From NCBI RefSeq assembly GCF_003254395.2, contig NC_037646.1, positions 8,393,381 to 8,457,380 on the forward strand: DNA of 64,000 nt. The letters are read 5' to 3'. A program made the position numbers and the translations under genes. How positions within the stretch are numbered: position 1 is the stretch's first letter; each line of letters begins with the position of its first letter. The notes under the pieces are model-generated. The model was given only the letters and a program-made list of their open reading frames with translations. It ran no database searches and was not told the DNA's origin. This stretch comes from Apis mellifera. Its lineage: Eukaryota; Arthropoda; Insecta; Hymenoptera; Apidae. This document shows, one piece after another, positions 25,201 through 36,770 of this stretch.

Positions 25201-28200
25201 CCTCGCCTCTCGTAGCGAGATAAGTTGGAGCGCAAAGTGGAGGAGCTACCGATTCTTGTTTTCCTCCATTCCGCCCTTTGACCTCGCGGCCCGATCACTG
25301 GTTAAGGTCAAGCGCGTATTTTGCACTCGCCATTTCTTTCCCTTCCACGCCATTCCGCTCATCTCTCTCTAAACAATCGGTCAAATTAAAGAAAAAAATC
25401 CCTTTGGTCGTCATCGATTACCGGTTAAACGTGGCCTAATTTGTGCGGTGATAGGATGGAACTGTATGTGAAAAAGTCGTGAGCGCAACGAGAGAATCAC
25501 GAGTCGAGACTGATAACCGCGGCGCGGTGATAAGAGGAAATTTATGGTCGCCTTGCCAAAACAACCGTTGCCTCTGTGTGTGTGTGTGTGTATATATGTA
25601 TGTATATGCGCGTGACGAGAGAGAGATTTAAAGGCGTACGGTTGTATTCCTTTTCCGAGGGGGAATGTACATTTTGTTATAAGTTGTCAAGTTCCCCCAT
25701 TTGTTGGGGAGATTTGCGCAATTTTTCCCAGCGATTGGACGATAACGCGGCCGGTTGGTCGAGCTCTCGAGCTTAGGCAGAAAAAGGTGATGCGTGCTGT
25801 GCGTGCATATCTGTACACATTGCGATTAAGGCCATGGTCGAATCGCGCCTGGTGGCACGCTTATAAACGCGGACAAGTTAAATACTTTTGATCCAGCCAC
25901 TTATCGGCGTGACGTTCTGGGGAAAAAAGAAGTTCCCCAGAAGATGAATTCGAGCGTTCGAGCGTTCCTTTTCGAACGCTTGTCAAATTGTCTCGAGAGA
26001 GAGAGAGATATATGGAAAACACGATGATCCTTAAAATAGAGCGGAGAAATATCGGTATCTCTCTAATGACGCGGCGATCTCTCTCCAAATTATTTATTCA
26101 TCTGCAATCGTACAATGCGAGCGAAGAAGAAGAAATAACACGTCGAGTCGATATCTTTGACCGATATCTTCCACGTTTTTTCCCCCCCCCCTCTCTTTTC
26201 TCTCAACGATATTTCACGGCTATTTCGAGCATTTTTTTTTAGGAAGGGATTGGCGGAAAATTCTCGAACTCTCGAGTCGTCGATGTTTCTCAAGTTTTCT
26301 GAGAAAAGCGATTCGAGCGATCCGACCGAGCCTGCGTTGTTTCTTTCTCGCGATATTTTTACGTGCCGAAAGTTTTTCTCCTTCCAACGGCGCTAGGTCA
26401 TTTATTTACGTACAACGTTGCACATTCATCATTCCCATCAAAAGCGTACAACGTCGACGTACAACGGTACGATCCGAGAATACAATACGAGAAATTGGCC
26501 TACTTTTAGGGATGTTGAAAAATCGTTAATGTGACGCGAAAGTTGCGCTCTCGAAATACGCGTGAAAAGTGAAACGTAGGTTCGTGCGAGCATCGAGATC
26601 TGAAGCTTGAGATTTTTTTCGATGCGGAGGATTCCGCAGAAAAGAAAAGAAAAAAAGAAGAAGAAAAAGAGAGGGAAAAAAGCCCACACAAATTTCACCG
26701 TGCAAAACACGCAAGTCGTGAAAGAATTCCCACGTGATTCCATCCCACGCAGTTAAAAAAAAAAAAAAAGAAAAAGTTCCGCTCCGAGAAGCGGAGGAGA
26801 GCCGCGCAAAAGTTCAACGAATAAAGTTGTCGTTCTAATAGAACGAAACCTTCGCGCTGAAAATACACACCGTCCACCCTTTTCGGATGAAAACAGTTCC
26901 ACCACCAACAGTTGTTGCCTTCCTTTCCCTTCGAAGATCAGGCTTTAAAGATCGGCTTAAACTTTTCCAAAACGATTGTGTAAAGTATCCTCGTTTTCAA
27001 CGATAAAATTCTCAAACGATAAAACATTTTCCAGACCGATGTTTATCTGTATACGTTTCGCGGTCCGAAAGTAGATTCGGAAAATTGGACGGAGGGCCAA
27101 ACAACAATCGTCGAGTCGTAAATCGAATTGATTTCCAATGGTTCCAGGGGGATACACGAACCGCACCTCTCCGATTTTTCGGGCGGGGGAAACGGAGGAT
27201 TCCTCGAAATTTCGTGAGAAGGGAAGAGCGGATTTGTCGTGGTTCGAGAGTAAAGACACACGGGTTTACGTATGCGGAATACGTCTCGGCGTCGGCGACG
27301 GCGGGCGAGTTGCCATACGAAGGTCTCCTCGACGTCGTTTTCGGCAGCCGAAAGGGGGACCCTCGTGAAACGGGCGAAGGAGGGGAGAGTAGACGCGTGT
27401 AAAATCGTGCGCCTGTGTGCTCTTGCACGTACAATGTCGAAGAAAGAGAAACTGTATGCCTCTTTCTCCTCTTCTCTCGTCTCTCTCTTTCTTTCCCGAT
27501 TTCATTTTCCACCTCCTCCACATTCACCGATTTTTCTCTCTTTTCTTTCTTTTTTTTCCTCGGTTCGCCATTATTTTTCCTTCACAATAGCGTTCTTCGT
27601 TCCCGTTTTCTTCCCTCCCTCCCATTATTTTCCCTCTTTCTTTCATCCACTTTTTCTCTCGGTCATCCGCGCGTTCCTTTTTTTTTTTTACCTACTTTTC
27701 TTTTTCTTATCTTCAATTCAGTTTCTCTCCGTCCTTGTTCTCAGCGTGGCTCATCGTTCGTTTCCCCTCCACTTTGTTCCTGTTCCTGTCTCGCTCTTCG
27801 CGCCTTCGTTCAACTAACGCCCCGTCTCTCTTCCACCGCTGTACTCGCCTCGGTCGCACTCGCCACGGCTACACACGCACGCGTGTCCCTGGCACGTGTG
27901 TCGCATCTCCGCGTCGTTCCTCCCGATTTTCTGTCTTCGTCCCCCCGCCGCCCGCTTTTTTACGGCCGTTCCTCGTTTTTCTTTCTCGTCCTCTTCTCTT
28001 TCTCCTCCCCCTCCTCCACCGCTATTTCCTTTCTTCGATCTACCCCCCTTTCTTTCCCCAACCAATCCCCGCACACGTACGTTAAATATCGTCAGCTGAC
28101 CGGTATTCCCGGAATACACCGTTTCTTTTTCTGTTCCAGAATCAATGTTATTTCCATTTTCCCATTTAGATTGTGGATCGATACGTTAAAAAGGAAGAGA

Positions 28201-31200
28201 AAAGAGAGAGAGAGAGAGAGAGAGAGAAAGAACTTTTAACGATAGAATGCCGGCGCAATTAAGGAAATTCGGATAAGAGAAATTGGAAGAAAGGGACGAG
28301 GAGGAGCACGGCACCCTAACGAGGGGAACGATATTCTTATCGTTCACCGACAAATTTCTATCCTCCCCACACGACTTCCTCTCCCGGACGGCTCGTCTGC
28401 CTGGCAATAAACAGTCGATTTCTCTTTCGCTCCGATGCTGCCGGTTTCTCGTCCCCGGCTTGTGTCACTCTTCGTCGTCGCCGTCCGGTTGGAGCGTGTT
28501 GGCCGGAGCGTTGCTCGCTTATACGAAGGGGCCAAATAACTCCGAGGGGTAAACGACTTCCACGCGTGACGGAGCCTCGATGAAGCGCCGTGCGTGCTGG
28601 TCGAGGAGACAGGTTCGGGCATCCGGCAAACTCAGCCGATTCGGATCGACGTTCCATCCGCTTGCCTCGATAACTTCGCGCCACCTCGCTCGCGTCGCTC
28701 TTCGAAATCGATTCTTTCCCTCCACCCCCCAAAAAAAGACACGAGTCATACATATATTTTCATCTTTGCGAGTGAAAAAGAAAAAAATGTGATTAAAAAC
28801 GATCGTTTTTTAACGATTTGTCGTTAAAGCGATTAATCGAGATATTCGATAAATAGAAATGTAAAGAGACGATTCTCAATAACACGTACAAGGCACATTT
28901 CCCTCTTCCAACGTTTATCGATCGCGATAGTTTTTTCCCCCATCGATCCCCTTCAATTTGCTTAAGATTGCATCGTTGCCGCGTGGGCGGTTCGCGATAT
29001 CGTGCCTCGTCGACGAGATACCGGTCGTTCCCCGGATTCCAGTGTCTCATAAACGTCTGTTAGTTTCCGAACGACGCTTTCAATCCGGCCGCTGTTCCAC
29101 TTTCTGCTTTTACCGTGCTTTTCGACGTTCGCTTTCTTCCTACATTCGCGCTATGCGCAATGGAATCCACGATATTTCCCTTAAACTGCTTGGAATGTTT
29201 ATCGATAGCACTTTTCGAATCGGGCCTGGTTATTCCATTCCCATCCCCTGCATACCTTTTTTCTTTTCCCCTTTTCCTTTTCCTTTTCCCTTTCCTCCTC
29301 GAAATATATTCGAAATCGTCGTCCCTCCGCTTTTCATTCCATTCTCGTGAAACGTTCGGATCGAACGAATCGAATCAATTCCCATCTCGCGGAGGACAAC
29401 GAACGAAAAATAATAATAATCCTCCAATAATATTCTCTCGTTGGGACAGAGTACAAGTCAATGGTCTTCGCGTTTGAATAAAACTCGGAGGAGAGGATCC
29501 CGCGCGCGTGGGTGGTGGTTTATTCCCGGAGACGGAAGTGGGTCACAGCAGCCACCACCGTCGCGCCAATGAATAGGGGGTGGAAATGCATCCGTGTGCA
29601 TCGCGCAGCCAGGTAAAACGTGAATATCTTTCAGGTATATTCCTCCTTTCTCTTCCTCTCTTTCCCTCTCCCCATACCAGCGTGTATTATTTCCGAGCGC
29701 GTCCAACGCTTTTATCCGATCGTCTTCCAATGCAACTTTTTATCTTCCACCAGGCTCTTTTTATTTAGAATTATTTTTCTCTCTCTCGCCTTTGCTCGAA
29801 TAAATGTTTGGAAATTCGTAATTTTTTCTCGAAAAATCTTCTCTTCTGTTTGAATCGATTTTTTTAAACATCCATCATTCGATTCGACTGACTCATTAGG
29901 TCAGGTTTCTTTTATTTTTCATCGCCGAAGAACGAGCGATCTGCTCAAAAAAAAAAAAAAAAGAAGAAGAAGAAAGGAATCTCTTCGAATTCCAGAAATA
30001 ATTCCAAGAAATTCTTCCTAGGAGTCCATTCATCTTCCGACGAGTCGAGCCCCCAAATTTCGCCAATATTTTACAACGAGTCTTAGTTACTTAACGACGA
30101 AATTTCTTTAACGAGATTAAGATCCAAAATTCGCGACGATGATACAAACAGCTCCTCCGAATGTGCACGCTCGAAAACACACTTTTTCCATAACGCGGCA
30201 ACCGGTCGAATATTTTTTATTTTTTTTCTTTCTTTTTTTTTTTTTCGTTCAGTACGATCACCCCCTTTTTGTCGGCGAGCGTTCAGCGACCGCGGCGCGA
30301 GTAGTAATCGGCGGGCCTGGCGTGTTTTTTGACGTCATTTCGCAAACATTTGCGGCCCGCCTCTTATTTCGTACGCGATTCCTCCCCCACCTCTCGTCGC
30401 ACACCCGCAACGCACGATCCGCTCGGAAGAGCAACTTTCGACGAGAGGTGATTCGCCTTTTTTGGGGCCCTGTCGCGGCGCGCGAGTCGTGGTCCCCCTG
30501 GTCCTCGACCGCTCCTCCACGCCGGCCCCTCTAATCGCGAATTCGAGACAGCTCGCACTTTCACTCGCTTCGTCCCCCCCCTCGTTCCTCTCTCTCTCTC
30601 TCTCTCTCTCCTCTTTTTCCATCTTTCGAGGACCACGCGGCGCGCGGGGCACCGTCGAGACACACGTTCGATTCGGGAATGCGCGAGCACGCCGCGGAAT
30701 ATCGAGTGGAACTTCTTCTGCTTCACGGTCTTCTCCTCCGGTCTTCCACGCTTCTACACACAGTCTGCTGGGATACTACTCGGGGACGGTGTTGCTGTTA
30801 CGCGAACGGATTTTGGGAAGAGGTAAAAAGAAACAAAAGAAACCACACACACACACACACGCTTTCTATTTTAGAACACTCTTTGGACACTCGCGCCAGA
30901 GTGTTCTGTTGCTCGCGAAAAATGTGAAAGTACACGGGGTGCGTTTCAAGAAGGAAAATTTATATTCGTATGTATATATGTATATATACACACGCGTGTC
31001 GAAATAAGAGAATATCGTTTCTCGTTTCGAGTTAACGTTCGCGATCCCGTTCGTGCGTACGGCTTCTCGTTCAATTTCCATAGTTCGCGATGGGAACTGT
31101 GCCAATTCTTTTATCGATAAACGATTCGATCGGAAACCGGCATCCACGGTTAAATCGTATAAAAACTCGAGAGAGAGAGAGATCTCTCGAGGGAATTTAC

Positions 31201-34000
31201 GAATGTTTAAGGGAAAGGATGCCAAGAAATGGGGAATGGAAGGAGAGAATCTTTGTAAATAGCTGTACGATCTTTAATTTCTTTCATTACTTTTTTCCAA
31301 TTCTTTCAATCAAAGAAAAATTAAAAAAATCGTACCTCGTCGTGGAAAGAAACGAAAGTATCTTTTCCAGCCCGGAATCGAATCCGTTGTTGATGGAAAA
31401 GTTGGGCGGGCAAGCAACGTTGGGAGCGGAAATATTTTCACACGCGTCATTGATCGTCCACCGGTTGAAAGTCCGGGGACGAACTTGCAACCCCGTTGCA
31501 CATGCGTGTCCCGTTTCGAGATGTTTTGCACGTGCGTCAACACACGCGATGTCGCGATGTCACGGATTGACCCAGTTGACGAGGGTTGCAACCTCTCCCT
31601 CTCTCTTCAGCCGAGTCGATCGAGCCCACTCGGCCCAAATAGAAACGCACACGCGTCTATTCTTCCTCGTCGCGTTTCGCGAAACGGTGCATCTCCTCCT
31701 TCCACCTCGTTGAACCAGTTCTCGTCGAACCACGATCGATTCCATCGATTCGATGGGAGAATCTGGAGGGGTTGGGCGGCGAATAAGTCGAAAGATGCGG
31801 TGGCGAGTTTTAGGAACGCGAGTACAGAACGTCGATCTAGAAAGAAACTCGATTAGGAAGGAAAGGAAAGATTTGGAAGAGATTCGGGCTCGCTTTATTT
31901 TCGTGAGACGAATTTTTCATTCGTCGAAAGTGGAACGGGGATAAATGGAACGCGTGTTAAAAAGAGAGAAGAGTTGGTTGACGAATAAAAGGCGATATTT
32001 GGAGAGAAAGAATTTTTCAATTTATTTCTCCAGAGTTCTTCCGAAGATTTGTTTTTTTAAACTTAGGGATCTCGATTTCAATTGTATTACATTTTTTACT
32101 CGTAAGAGCACGTAAATTTAATTCCTCCTTAAGACGTGACTTATTCTTCCAATAGTCGGGGATAAGTTGCCATAAGCTCGATCGAGTTGACCCAACATCT
32201 CTCGTAGATAACCGTGAATTTACAGAAGACTGGACGGATTATTGGTGGATCCGTTTCCGGAGGGACGAGCAGGACTGAGTCAAAGGTGGAAGGACGGGGC
32301 GAGGAACAGGTTTCTCGGTTCCTTTGGGCTCGCGATGACACACAGGGGGCGTATTTCCTCGTCTCACCGTTGGCGCGAGGCGCGCGCGAGCGAGAGATCG
32401 GTTACCCGGAACAACGAGAAAGTTGGGCAACAGCCGAATTTCGGGAGGCGAATTCTTCGTTAATGCAAATTGATCGCTCGCGTTCGAGCCCCGCTGCTTT
32501 CCCTCTCGATTTCTCTTTTTACTTTTAAACCGTGAAGAAGCGACAATGTTTAAATATCGGTGAAAGGATCCTAAAAGTATGCTGGTAAAGGCCGTTAAGA
32601 TAATCGGCCGAATATTCTTCCGCCCGGGGCGGTCCGTTTCTTTCTTTTCCGTTTCTGTCCCGACGATAACGGGTTCTCGTTCGTTCGTGATTTGCGCAAC
32701 GATCCTCGTCGGAAGGGGGGGAGGGAGGGACGATTATTCGCCCATCCAAATGCGCAGGGAGCGGCCGAAATTTACTTACAACCGGACTCGAGAGACGCGA
32801 TTTCACGCGATAAATTAGGTTGAATCCGATCTCTATATATATATATATAGATATATAGAAATCGTTCTTTAATTACCTACTCTACATATTTTAAAAGTCG
32901 TTTCTTTTTTCTTTTCTTCAAATTAAATCACTGAGACGTAGCTCACTGAGATGACGAGAAATGATACTCGGTTAAAAGAGATGACAGATTCTAATAATTA
33001 TGTATTATCTCGGGAGTTTGATCTTTCTTCCGGACACGGACTGCTTATATTTACCTCGAAACGCGAAGAGCAACGTCTCGGACAAGCCAATATCTTAGGC
33101 GAGCAGTGAATAGCTCGACGTTTCCGCGTACAGCGTAACTCGAACCGAGAACTTGAACCTGGTTCGCCCCTGAAAGGAATCGAATCGATCGTCGAAACGG
33201 AACATCCCACCACCTTTTTATTCCCTGCCTCTCTCTCTCCCTCTCTCTCTCCCTCTTTCTCTTTCTCTGTTCCCCTCCCGAACATTTCTTCGCGAACCTC
33301 CGCTTCTGCACGTGCACCGATAAGAGTTTATGCGTCGAAAATCTTTATGGGGTCCGTCCGCGCGAACATAAAGATGGAGGCACACGATCGTAAACGCGGC
33401 TTAATGATCATCGATAATTCAGCAATTACGAGCCGTGCTCGTATATCTCTCTTTCTTTCTTTATCCCTCTCTCTCTCTCTCTATATCTTTTCCTGTCTAA
33501 CGGTGTTAATTGAACCGTTCATCCCGAATTAAACGAACGGTTGCCTCGAACGAGGCAAAGAATTTTCGCTACCATCATTCTCCATCATTTTTCCACGGAG
33601 ACATCGTCGAAGAAGATTTCTCGATTTATAATTTCTTCTTTCGCTCGCCGTTTGGGCATCTTCCTGGAATTATTATTCCCTTCTCGATTTTCCCCGCGGA
33701 TGAAGTAATTTTCCTTCGATTCGATCGTTCGACTCGAGGGGAAAAAGTCTTTATCGAGGTTTCCCGTGGTGAATTTCGAAAGCAGGGAGGAAAATCTCGG
33801 CGAGAAATTCGTATGAAACGGTGGCGGAGTATCTAGGCCAATGCACTCGAAATCTCTCGATACAGCGGCGGGGATTGGTATCCGAAAACGGGTGAATAAT
33901 ATCGGGAGATGACTCGATCGAAGAGGGTGGTGCAAAAAGTGAGACAGAGGGTGTGAAACGGACGTTGTACGAACGAATGAGACGAGGCAAGGGTTGGAAG
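19285..34000. other. Non-coding, no gene recognised
   Basis: CpG-rich DNA with short repeats, tandem hairpins at 25915-25980 and the pyrimidine domain at 27.45-28.08 kb. At 23627-24286 (+) and 23510-24118 (-) both strands are open for about 200 codons in TCGA-rich sequence, which argues against either being a gene. Confidence 0.65.
27455..28075 (+). repeat. Pyrimidine-rich low-complexity domain
   Basis: About 620 bp strongly enriched in C and T on the + strand (TTTC, CTC and CCT words). A Ser/Phe/Leu-rich frame of 274 codons runs through it, but two other frames are also open, so I read it as a composition effect. Confidence 0.8.
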
Positions 34001-35292
34001 GGAGAGGAACGACGAAGGGGATGGTACGTATACACGAATGTACCAGGTATCCAGAGGAATAAAAGAGAATACGAGAAATGAGTGGACGGACGGTGGCAAT
34101 GGGGGAGGTGGAGTGGAGGGGAAAAGGGAACAAAAAAGAAAAAAAAAGAAGAACGAGACAGATGGGGCAAAGTGGCGGAAAAGGGAGGGAGGGAGGGAGA
34201 GATGGACCGCCCACGCTCGAGCATAGAGAGCGAGGAGTGTGCTTTGCTCGGTGCTTTTACTCGGGCGAAGCGCGATGTCGGCGAACCGTGTGTCTCGAAG
34301 TAGGTCAGGTCTCAATGACGGTGCCGCAGAGCCTCTACGGTCTCTGTCTAGGTACGTGCATGCGCGTACCAAGCCAGCCGATGCACATGCATCGCTGCTA
34401 CCCGTCGGTGCAACGCGCTTGCTGCGCTCTACTATCTTTCAACTATGCGCGCCGAACCCTTTTTTCCCGCGCCCGCTTCTTCCATCCACTTCCTCTCCCC
34501 ACTTGCCTCGGATCCTCGAGCTCTGACGTTCGCTCTTCCTTCCCTTTTCCGGATCACCCCTCCTTTTCTCTCTTCCTCCACCTACTCTCCGTGATTTTCG
34601 CCCGAATCCAGCGGAAAGAGAGTTCCCTCGGAACTGCTCGCTCCAGTTTCTCCTTTTTCCTCCACTTTGACCAGGTCACGAGGGAATTGATTCGAACGTC
34701 TCCCCCGGTACGGAAGAGCGGAGAGGGAACGACAATGAGCAATCCGGTGGATGGAGCGGGTAAAGATTCGGGTACAAGGGGTTTTTGAAGCGGATACAGG
34801 CGCGCGCGCGCGACGCTCGTAGGTGTGTAGGCGGGCAATTAGTAGGGTTTCGAGCGAAACGAGAAACGGAGGAAGAGGAGGAGGAGGAGTGGTGGATTAG
34901 GAGCACGATCTCGTGGCTCGAAAGATTCCACCACTTACCACGACACGTCACGGCGTAATCGGAATCAATTGAAATTGGGTGGGAGGGGCGAAATAGAGAA
35001 GAGGCATAGAGGAGGAAACTGGCGTGACGGTTGCTACACGGAAATTGGCCTCGGGCCGAAGAATCGCTCGGCCTCTCTTTTAAACGACTTCCTTCAATGA
35101 AACGGAGAAGAAAGAACGGGGACGGGTGGAGAGGAGGAGTGGAACGGTAGCCGGAGGGTGTCGATGAGAGAAGCGGCAGCCAGCCTAGACCAGGTCATAC
35201 CAATTTGTTTCATCAAGCAAAGTGTGTGTAATGCGAGTGTATGATGCAACCGCGTGGAAGCCGGGACCGTGTCGTTCGCGCTCCAGGCTTGC

Positions 35293-35350
35293 ACCTACCT
35301 ATCTACCTACCTACCTACCTACCTACCTATCTACCTACCTACCTACCTAC
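35293..35350 (+). repeat. (CTAC)n microsatellite
   Basis: About fourteen CTAC/ACCT tetramers with two CTAT interruptions. It lies 48 bp upstream of the duplicated element at 35398. Confidence 0.95.
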
Positions 35351-35397
35351 GTGCTCCTCGATATCTCGATTATCGAGCGTCCGAGTTCACCATGGGA

Positions 35398-35433
35398 ATA
35401 TGGGACATTCCGCAGCTGCGTACATGCCGCGCT
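35398..35433 (+). other. Duplicated 36-bp element, copy 1 (possible micro-exon or small ORF)
   Basis: It matches 36735-36770 at 29 of 36 positions. Read from the ATG at 35392 (context TTCACCATGG), it encodes Met-Gly then IWDIPQLRTCR, in a 44-residue frame ending at 35526. Five of the seven differences from copy 2 fall at third codon positions. The flanking aligned residues are similar too (EFTMG against NVSLD). No protein family is recognised. A regulatory dyad centred on GCAGCTGC is the other reading. Confidence 0.4.
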
Positions 35434-36734
35434 CTCCGTAGTAGAGTAGTAGCTTCCAGATCTCCTCTCCTCTCGGAGATTCTGCGTCTCTCCCCCTCCT
35501 TCAACCCCCCTCGGGCTCGTCGTTGACCTCTTTTTCCTTTCATTCTTTTTTTCTCTTAATTATTTCTGCCCCCACGATTTATTTATGCGTCAGTTGTGCC
35601 AGGTGTGTTGTTATCGAGTTTCGATACGAGTTTCCACGGGTGGAGATGACGATTGGTCGAGGTTCTTCTTTCTTCTTTTTTCGAGCCAAGCTCTGAAGAA
35701 GGAACGCCTCGAGGCGGTGAGCGAGCTTCGTCCGCGAAGCGAGACGACGCGAAGTTTGAATACAGAGTGTCCATTGGTGCCTTTCAACTCGCAAACCACT
35801 ATTGAGGGACCGACGAAATTGGCCGAATAGCTCGTAGAAGGACATCTCGGAGCTATTTTCCAATTAATAATCTAGGTGGCAGTCGTTTCGATACTGGAAT
35901 TAGGTGTGGAAGACGCCTCGCTCGTGTGACGGCTCTCAATTGAGAGGTTCGAGTTTCAAAACCGACCGCAACGATCTCTCCCTCATCTTTGTACGTTAAT
36001 AAACTCGACTGTATCCCGCTGTATTTATATTAAAACTATGACACGGATACTGTTGCGTGCCTACGAGTATATATTCGTGTGAGAATCGTATCGCGTGAAA
36101 AAAAAAAGGGAAAGAAGAATATATTGGAAAGTATTCGTGCGATTTGTGCGCACAGTCGCGTCACGTGGTAACGATCCGATGCAGTTTCACGGCTACGTCA
36201 CCGATGCTTACCATCGATTTAGAGAGTAGGTCGCAGATGCGCACCTGCTGCGTCTAAAAGTTTGCCGCATCCTCTTTTCGTCCTTGTAAACATGATCCTT
36301 GCCATACATGTCGCCCCTTAATTTCACTCTTAGCAAGATAAGCAAATAACCCATCCATTGCGAATACTTTCGTTCGAAAATTTGTCTAAATATATCGCGT
36401 ACGATTGTTCATTCGAAATATTGGCACGGTCTCTGATCCATCAGAGTAAAAAGAAGGTTTGGAAAGACGAAGCGTGTGTCCCGCGATAACACGCAACTCG
36501 TCCTGAAATGTTTCCAACAATCACTTCTCCACTTCGTTCGGAATAGACGCGGAGGGATGGCGCGCAAAAGGATGATCCTCGGTGATCTATCAATTACTTT
36601 TACTTTTAAACTGGCTGAAAGCCGCCGTGACACGGATCGACCGGCGGCCCTCCGCGTATTCAACAACGGAGAAGAGGAAGGAGAAAGAGAAAGAGAGAGA
36701 GATCTCTCACACCTACGCCAACGTCAGCCTCGAC

Positions 36735-36770
36735 ATCTGGGACAGGCCGCAGCTGCGAACCTGTCGCACT
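36735..36770 (+). other. Duplicated 36-bp element, copy 2
   Basis: It encodes IWDRPQLRTCR in the frame matching copy 1 and sits in a longer open frame (36582-36944) that begins in a GA-rich tract. It also forms a dyad, GACAGG (36741-36746) against CCTGTC (36760-36765), around GCAGCTGC. A possible donor GAG|GTCATC lies 22 bp downstream, near 36793. Confidence 0.4.

Noticed and set aside
27415..28239. 274-codon + strand frame rich in Phe, Ser and Leu
   Set aside because: It runs through a pyrimidine-rich domain where stops are rare; other frames are open in parallel and no conserved motif is seen.
34078..34788. 236-codon + strand frame
   Set aside because: The first third is a purine repeat. 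The rest is open in several frames. Only the short donor-adjacent part was kept, as a finding.
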